From Methanothrix sp. (GTDB taxonomy: Archaea > Halobacteriota > Methanosarcinia > Methanotrichales > Methanotrichaceae), in the NCBI GenBank assembly GCA_028688175.1, contig JAQTYS010000001.1:1-52145 (forward strand): 52,145 bases of DNA, given 5' to 3'. The notes beneath the pieces are model-generated. The model had not been told where the DNA came from, searched no databases, and saw only the letters and a list, made by a program, of their open reading frames with translations. Each line of letters starts with the position of its first letter. Position 1 is the first letter of the stretch. This document shows, in pieces, positions 49,332 through 52,145 of this stretch. The position numbers and the translations under genes were made by a program.

Positions 49332-50701
49332 GCGATTATCAACAGTTCCTTGAATCGAAGCGTAAAACACACGAAGATTCCGGGTTTGAAGCAGTAGAAG
49401 AACTGATACCGAAAGAATGTTTCTCCTTCCAATCAGACATTATCCGATGGTGCTGCAAGAAAGGGAAGAGTGCTATATTCGCAGGGACGGGATTAGGGAA
49501 GACTCTGATGAGCCTTTCGTGGGCTTTACAGGTAACGGATCATACCGGTGGAGACGTTCTCATCCTGGCACCGTTGGCAGTTGCTCAACAAACAGTTAGG
49601 GAAGGTTCAAAGTTCGGGATAGAAGTAAACTATTGCAGGAGTCAATCAGGGGTAAAGCCGGGAATCAACATCACGAATTATGAGATGCTGGATCATTTTG
49701 ATAATAAGCACTTTGTAGGTGTTGTACTCGATGAAAGTTCAATTTTGAAGGCATTTAATGGAAAACTGCGCACGGTAATCATAGATTCATTCTGTCAGAC
49801 TCCTTACCGGTTAGCATGCACCGCGACTCCTGCCCCAAATGACCATATGGAACTTGGGAACCATTGCCAGTTTTTAGGAGTTATGAACCAATCTGAAATG
49901 CTCGCCACGTATTTCGTCCATGATGGAGGGGATACGGCAAAATGGAGGGTTAAGGGCCACGCAGTAGAAGCGTTTTGGCAATGGGTGGCAGGATGGGCTG
50001 TAATGTTACAGAACCCGCGAGATTTAGGGTATGATGGGGATATGTTTGATTTACCTCCTCTAAACATCGTTCAGCATACAGTTACTCCAAAGAGCAGCCG
50101 GTTTCAAGGGAGGGGAGTAGCAAAGACACTCAACGATCGGAGAGATGCGAGACGGGAAAGTATGGAAGACCGTATCCAGAAATGCGCTGATTTGGTGAAT
50201 GACAATCCTGATGATCATTGGGTTATTTGGTGTGGACTTAATAAAGAGTCTGAAGAATTGACGCGACGAATAGAGGGGGCCACGGAGGTAACAGGAAGCG
50301 ATAAACCAGAGATAAAAGAGAGGAGAATCCTTGGGTTCAGTGACGGGAGCATTAAGATTCTGGTCAGCAAATCTGAAATATGCGGATTTGGAATCAACAT
50401 GCAGGTATGTCATAATATGGCATTTGTAGGGATATCAGATTCATTCGAGCAGTATTATCAAGCCGTGCGCCGGTGCTGGAGGTTCGGACAGACTGAACAG
50501 GTAAACGTCCATGTAATCACAAGTGAGGCTGAAGGTGCAGTCGTTAAAAACATCAAGGATAAGGAAAAGGCGTTTGATGCCATGTTAAGCGGTATGATTG
50601 CGGCAACGTCCGATCTGTGTTCAGAGAACATCAGATCGACAGTTAGACAGTCAGACGAGTATAACCCACAAGAGAAGATGGTTGTTCCATCGTGGATCTA
50701 A
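49328..50701 (+). CDS. SNF2-type SF2 helicase
   Basis: 457 residues. Motif I GTGLGKT (53-59), motif II DESS (about 135-138), motif III CTATPAPND, and a C-terminal FSDGSIKILVSKSEICGFGINMQ...YYQAVRRCWRFGQTEQVNVHVI, the motif V/VI region with the QxxRRxxRxGQ signature. Such helicases often neighbour a DNA methyltransferase in phages; that is the case here two genes later. Possible role in replication or in modification of viral DNA. Confidence 0.8.
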   Translation: MSDYQQFLESKRKTHEDSGFEAVEELIPKECFSFQSDIIRWCCKKGKSAIFAGTGLGKTLMSLSWALQVTDHTGGDVLILAPLAVAQQTVREGSKFGIEVNYCRSQSGVKPGINITNYEMLDHFDNKHFVGVVLDESSILKAFNGKLRTVIIDSFCQTPYRLACTATPAPNDHMELGNHCQFLGVMNQSEMLATYFVHDGGDTAKWRVKGHAVEAFWQWVAGWAVMLQNPRDLGYDGDMFDLPPLNIVQHTVTPKSSRFQGRGVAKTLNDRRDARRESMEDRIQKCADLVNDNPDDHWVIWCGLNKESEELTRRIEGATEVTGSDKPEIKERRILGFSDGSIKILVSKSEICGFGINMQVCHNMAFVGISDSFEQYYQAVRRCWRFGQTEQVNVHVITSEAEGAVVKNIKDKEKAFDAMLSGMIAATSDLCSENIRSTVRQSDEYNPQEKMVVPSWI

Positions 50702-50735
50702 TTTTTATAGTAATGAGTATAATATGTTATGCTAA
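50701..50735 (+). promoter_or_regulatory. Promoter
   Basis: ATTTTTATAG at 50701-50710 (overlapping the end of the helicase gene), ATAATATGTTA at 50719-50729, then CAGGTGAT and the ATG at 50748. Confidence 0.65.
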
Positions 50736-50747
50736 CAGGTGATAAGA

Positions 50748-51089
50748 ATGAACAAAGAAATAACAGTTGATGGAGTAGAATACACTCTTGGAAATGCCAT
50801 TATTAAATCTACTCATTTAGGGTTTGAAGATCACGGTATTATGACGTTTTGGTTAAACCTTGAGTATAGTTCATGCACCGGCCAACGAGCGGGAGGGTAT
50901 TCGATTGATGGGTCAAAAGGCATGGATCTGATAACAAAAATCCTAACGATTGTAGGGGTTAAATCGTGGGAAGAATTGCCGGGTAAATATATTCGGGTAT
51001 ACTCTACTCACATCGGAGTTGGTGCTATTTTCAATATACTTGAGGATAGAGGAGTTTGGTTTAAGAAGCATTTTGAGGAAGCAGAATGA
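50748..51089 (+). CDS. Hypothetical protein
   Basis: 113 residues from the ATG after the GGTGAT site. FWLNLEYSSCTGQRAGGYSIDGSKG...IRVYSTHIGVGAIFNILEDRGVWF resembles uncharacterised phage proteins with a VRVxxxxxxIxAIGxxxxDxWF pattern. Overlaps the methyltransferase gene. Confidence 0.5.
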   Translation: MNKEITVDGVEYTLGNAIIKSTHLGFEDHGIMTFWLNLEYSSCTGQRAGGYSIDGSKGMDLITKILTIVGVKSWEELPGKYIRVYSTHIGVGAIFNILEDRGVWFKKHFEEAE

Positions 51090-52021
51090 CCGAAGAAGCG
51101 AAAGTTAAGAAACAAGCATTTGGTGAGAATTTTGCTCTCTACAATGTTGATAACATAGATGGAATAAAAGGTATACCAGATGATTCGGTGCATTTCTGCA
51201 TCTATTCGCCTCCATTTAGCTCGATGTATTGCTATAATAATTCTCCGCGCGATTTAGGAAATTCTAACAACGATGAAGAGTTTTATACACATTTCATATT
51301 CTTGGTTAAAGAATTGTATCGTGTGATGATGCCGGGAAGAGATATGAGTGTTCATTGTATGGACCTTCCAAAGTCTAAAGAAAGGGATGGGATAATCGGA
51401 TTGAAAGACTTCTCTGGGATGCTTATACGCATAATGGAAGATGCAGGATTTGTATACCATGCAAAAGTATGCATATGGAAGAATCCGGTTACGGCCATGC
51501 AAAGGACTAAAGCGATGGGGCTTCTTTGGAAGCAATTAAAGAAGGATTCTTCTTATTCCCGTCAAGGTATACCCGATTATATCATAACATTCCGCAAGCC
51601 GGGATTAAATCCAGAGCCGATAACGCATAAACCAGAGGATTACCCTGTGGATAAGTGGCAACAAATAGCATCACCTGTATGGATGGACATTAATCAGAGC
51701 AATACATTGCAGCGCGAATCTGCAAGGGAAGAGACTGACGAGCGCCATATAGCACCCTTGCAACTAGAAGTTATCGAAAGATGCATAGAACTCTGGTCTA
51801 ATCCTGGGGATATCGTGTTAGATCCATTTGTCGGTATTGGGTCATCGGTGTATCAGGCTCTCTTGATGGGTAGGAGAGGTATAGGGTTTGAACTGAAAGA
51901 CTCGTATTATCAACAGGCGGTATTGAACTGCAAACGGGCGGAATCAGACGCAAAGGCTCCTCAAGTAGGGCTTGACGCATGGATTGGAGAGAAAAAGGCA
52001 CAGACTAAATTAGAGGTATGA
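51086..52021 (+). CDS. Beta-class DNA methyltransferase
   Basis: 311 residues. Catalytic motif IV SPPF at residues 41-44 comes first and the SAM-binding motif I LDPFVGIGSS (from about 245) near the C-terminus, the beta-class order. SPP(F/Y) favours cytosine-N4 methylation but adenine-N6 is not excluded. No restriction endonuclease gene is visible, so it is probably a self-protecting solitary enzyme. It works in a unit with a small protein and follows the SNF2-type helicase. Confidence 0.85.
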   Translation: MTEEAKVKKQAFGENFALYNVDNIDGIKGIPDDSVHFCIYSPPFSSMYCYNNSPRDLGNSNNDEEFYTHFIFLVKELYRVMMPGRDMSVHCMDLPKSKERDGIIGLKDFSGMLIRIMEDAGFVYHAKVCIWKNPVTAMQRTKAMGLLWKQLKKDSSYSRQGIPDYIITFRKPGLNPEPITHKPEDYPVDKWQQIASPVWMDINQSNTLQRESAREETDERHIAPLQLEVIERCIELWSNPGDIVLDPFVGIGSSVYQALLMGRRGIGFELKDSYYQQAVLNCKRAESDAKAPQVGLDAWIGEKKAQTKLEV

Positions 52022-52145
52022 ATGGATGGTAGTAAGGCATCAGTGTAAATGGTGTAGTTCTCTTGATACGTCATTATTCACTCATTCGGTTGGTATGGGG
52101 TGTTCAGATATTATCAATACTGGGTTATTTTCTGCACCAATAACC
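52019..52145. repeat. Terminal overlap, right copy
   Basis: Exact copy of bases 1-127. When the genome is closed at this overlap, the methyltransferase is followed directly by the zinc-ribbon gene at position 8, so the two belong to one transcription unit. Confidence 0.9.

Noticed and set aside
52019..52145. Terminal repeats as attachment sites or long terminal repeats
   Set aside because: The exact k-mer length, the operon continuing through the join and the lack of an integrase favour an assembly overlap.

Overview
This window is most likely a complete circular (or circularly permuted) genome of a tailed archaeal virus, probably a siphovirus infecting a methanogen. The first 127 bases are repeated exactly as the last 127, so the unique genome is 52,018 bp. 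The archaeal assignment rests on several points: a PCNA-type sliding clamp, an archaeal histone, an archaeal-length ThyA, a DUF2080-like protein, GGTGA-type ribosome binding sites, and promoters with TTTATA/TTTAAATA boxes about 25 bases before leaderless or short-leader starts. Moderate base composition and the absence of the strongly acidic, GC-rich proteins of haloarchaeal viruses point to a methanogen (Methanomicrobia-like). The host is an inference.

Layout. 0-2.7 kb: small proteins and PCNA. 2.7-11.7 kb: a late operon with tail-fibre-like proteins, small and large terminase, portal, a GGPGSG-motif protein, a second fibre and three LamG-fold proteins in tandem. 11.7-18.4 kb: an accessory and regulatory zone with genes on both strands. 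It holds a hairpin-rich non-coding stretch, zinc and RHH regulators, thymidylate kinase and thymidylate synthase, an XhlA-like membrane protein, a minus-strand GGPGSG protein, the SPP1 gp7-like head protein and a DUF2080-like gene. 18.5-31.8 kb: protease-like protein, scaffold-like protein, decoration protein, major capsid, connector and neck proteins, tail tube, tail chaperones, a 1253-residue tape measure and tail tip genes, ending in a hairpin terminator. 31.8-43.1 kb: replication and recombination (possible ssDNA-binding protein, Bet/RecT annealase, UvsW-like helicase, RecB-like nuclease, primase-helicase, class II ribonucleotide reductase). 43.2-52.0 kb: a secreted sequon-rich protein, membrane proteins, histone, dCTP deaminase, zinc-ribbon proteins, a DUF2637-like membrane protein with a C-terminal HTH, an SNF2-type helicase and a beta-class DNA methyltransferase.

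How the parts fit. The virus appears to rebuild its dNTP pool: RNR, then dCTP deaminase, ThyA and Tmk give dTTP. It supplies its own clamp and primase-helicase but no recognisable DNA polymerase, so it probably recruits the host replicase. Annealase, nuclease and helicase form a recombination set. At least nine sites share a promoter element, CTAATATGTTA or close variants, between the TATA box and the start. Two AT-rich control regions 18 kb apart share a 12-mer that could be a regulator site.

No integrase, tRNA, CRISPR array, insertion sequence or recognisable cell-wall hydrolase was found.
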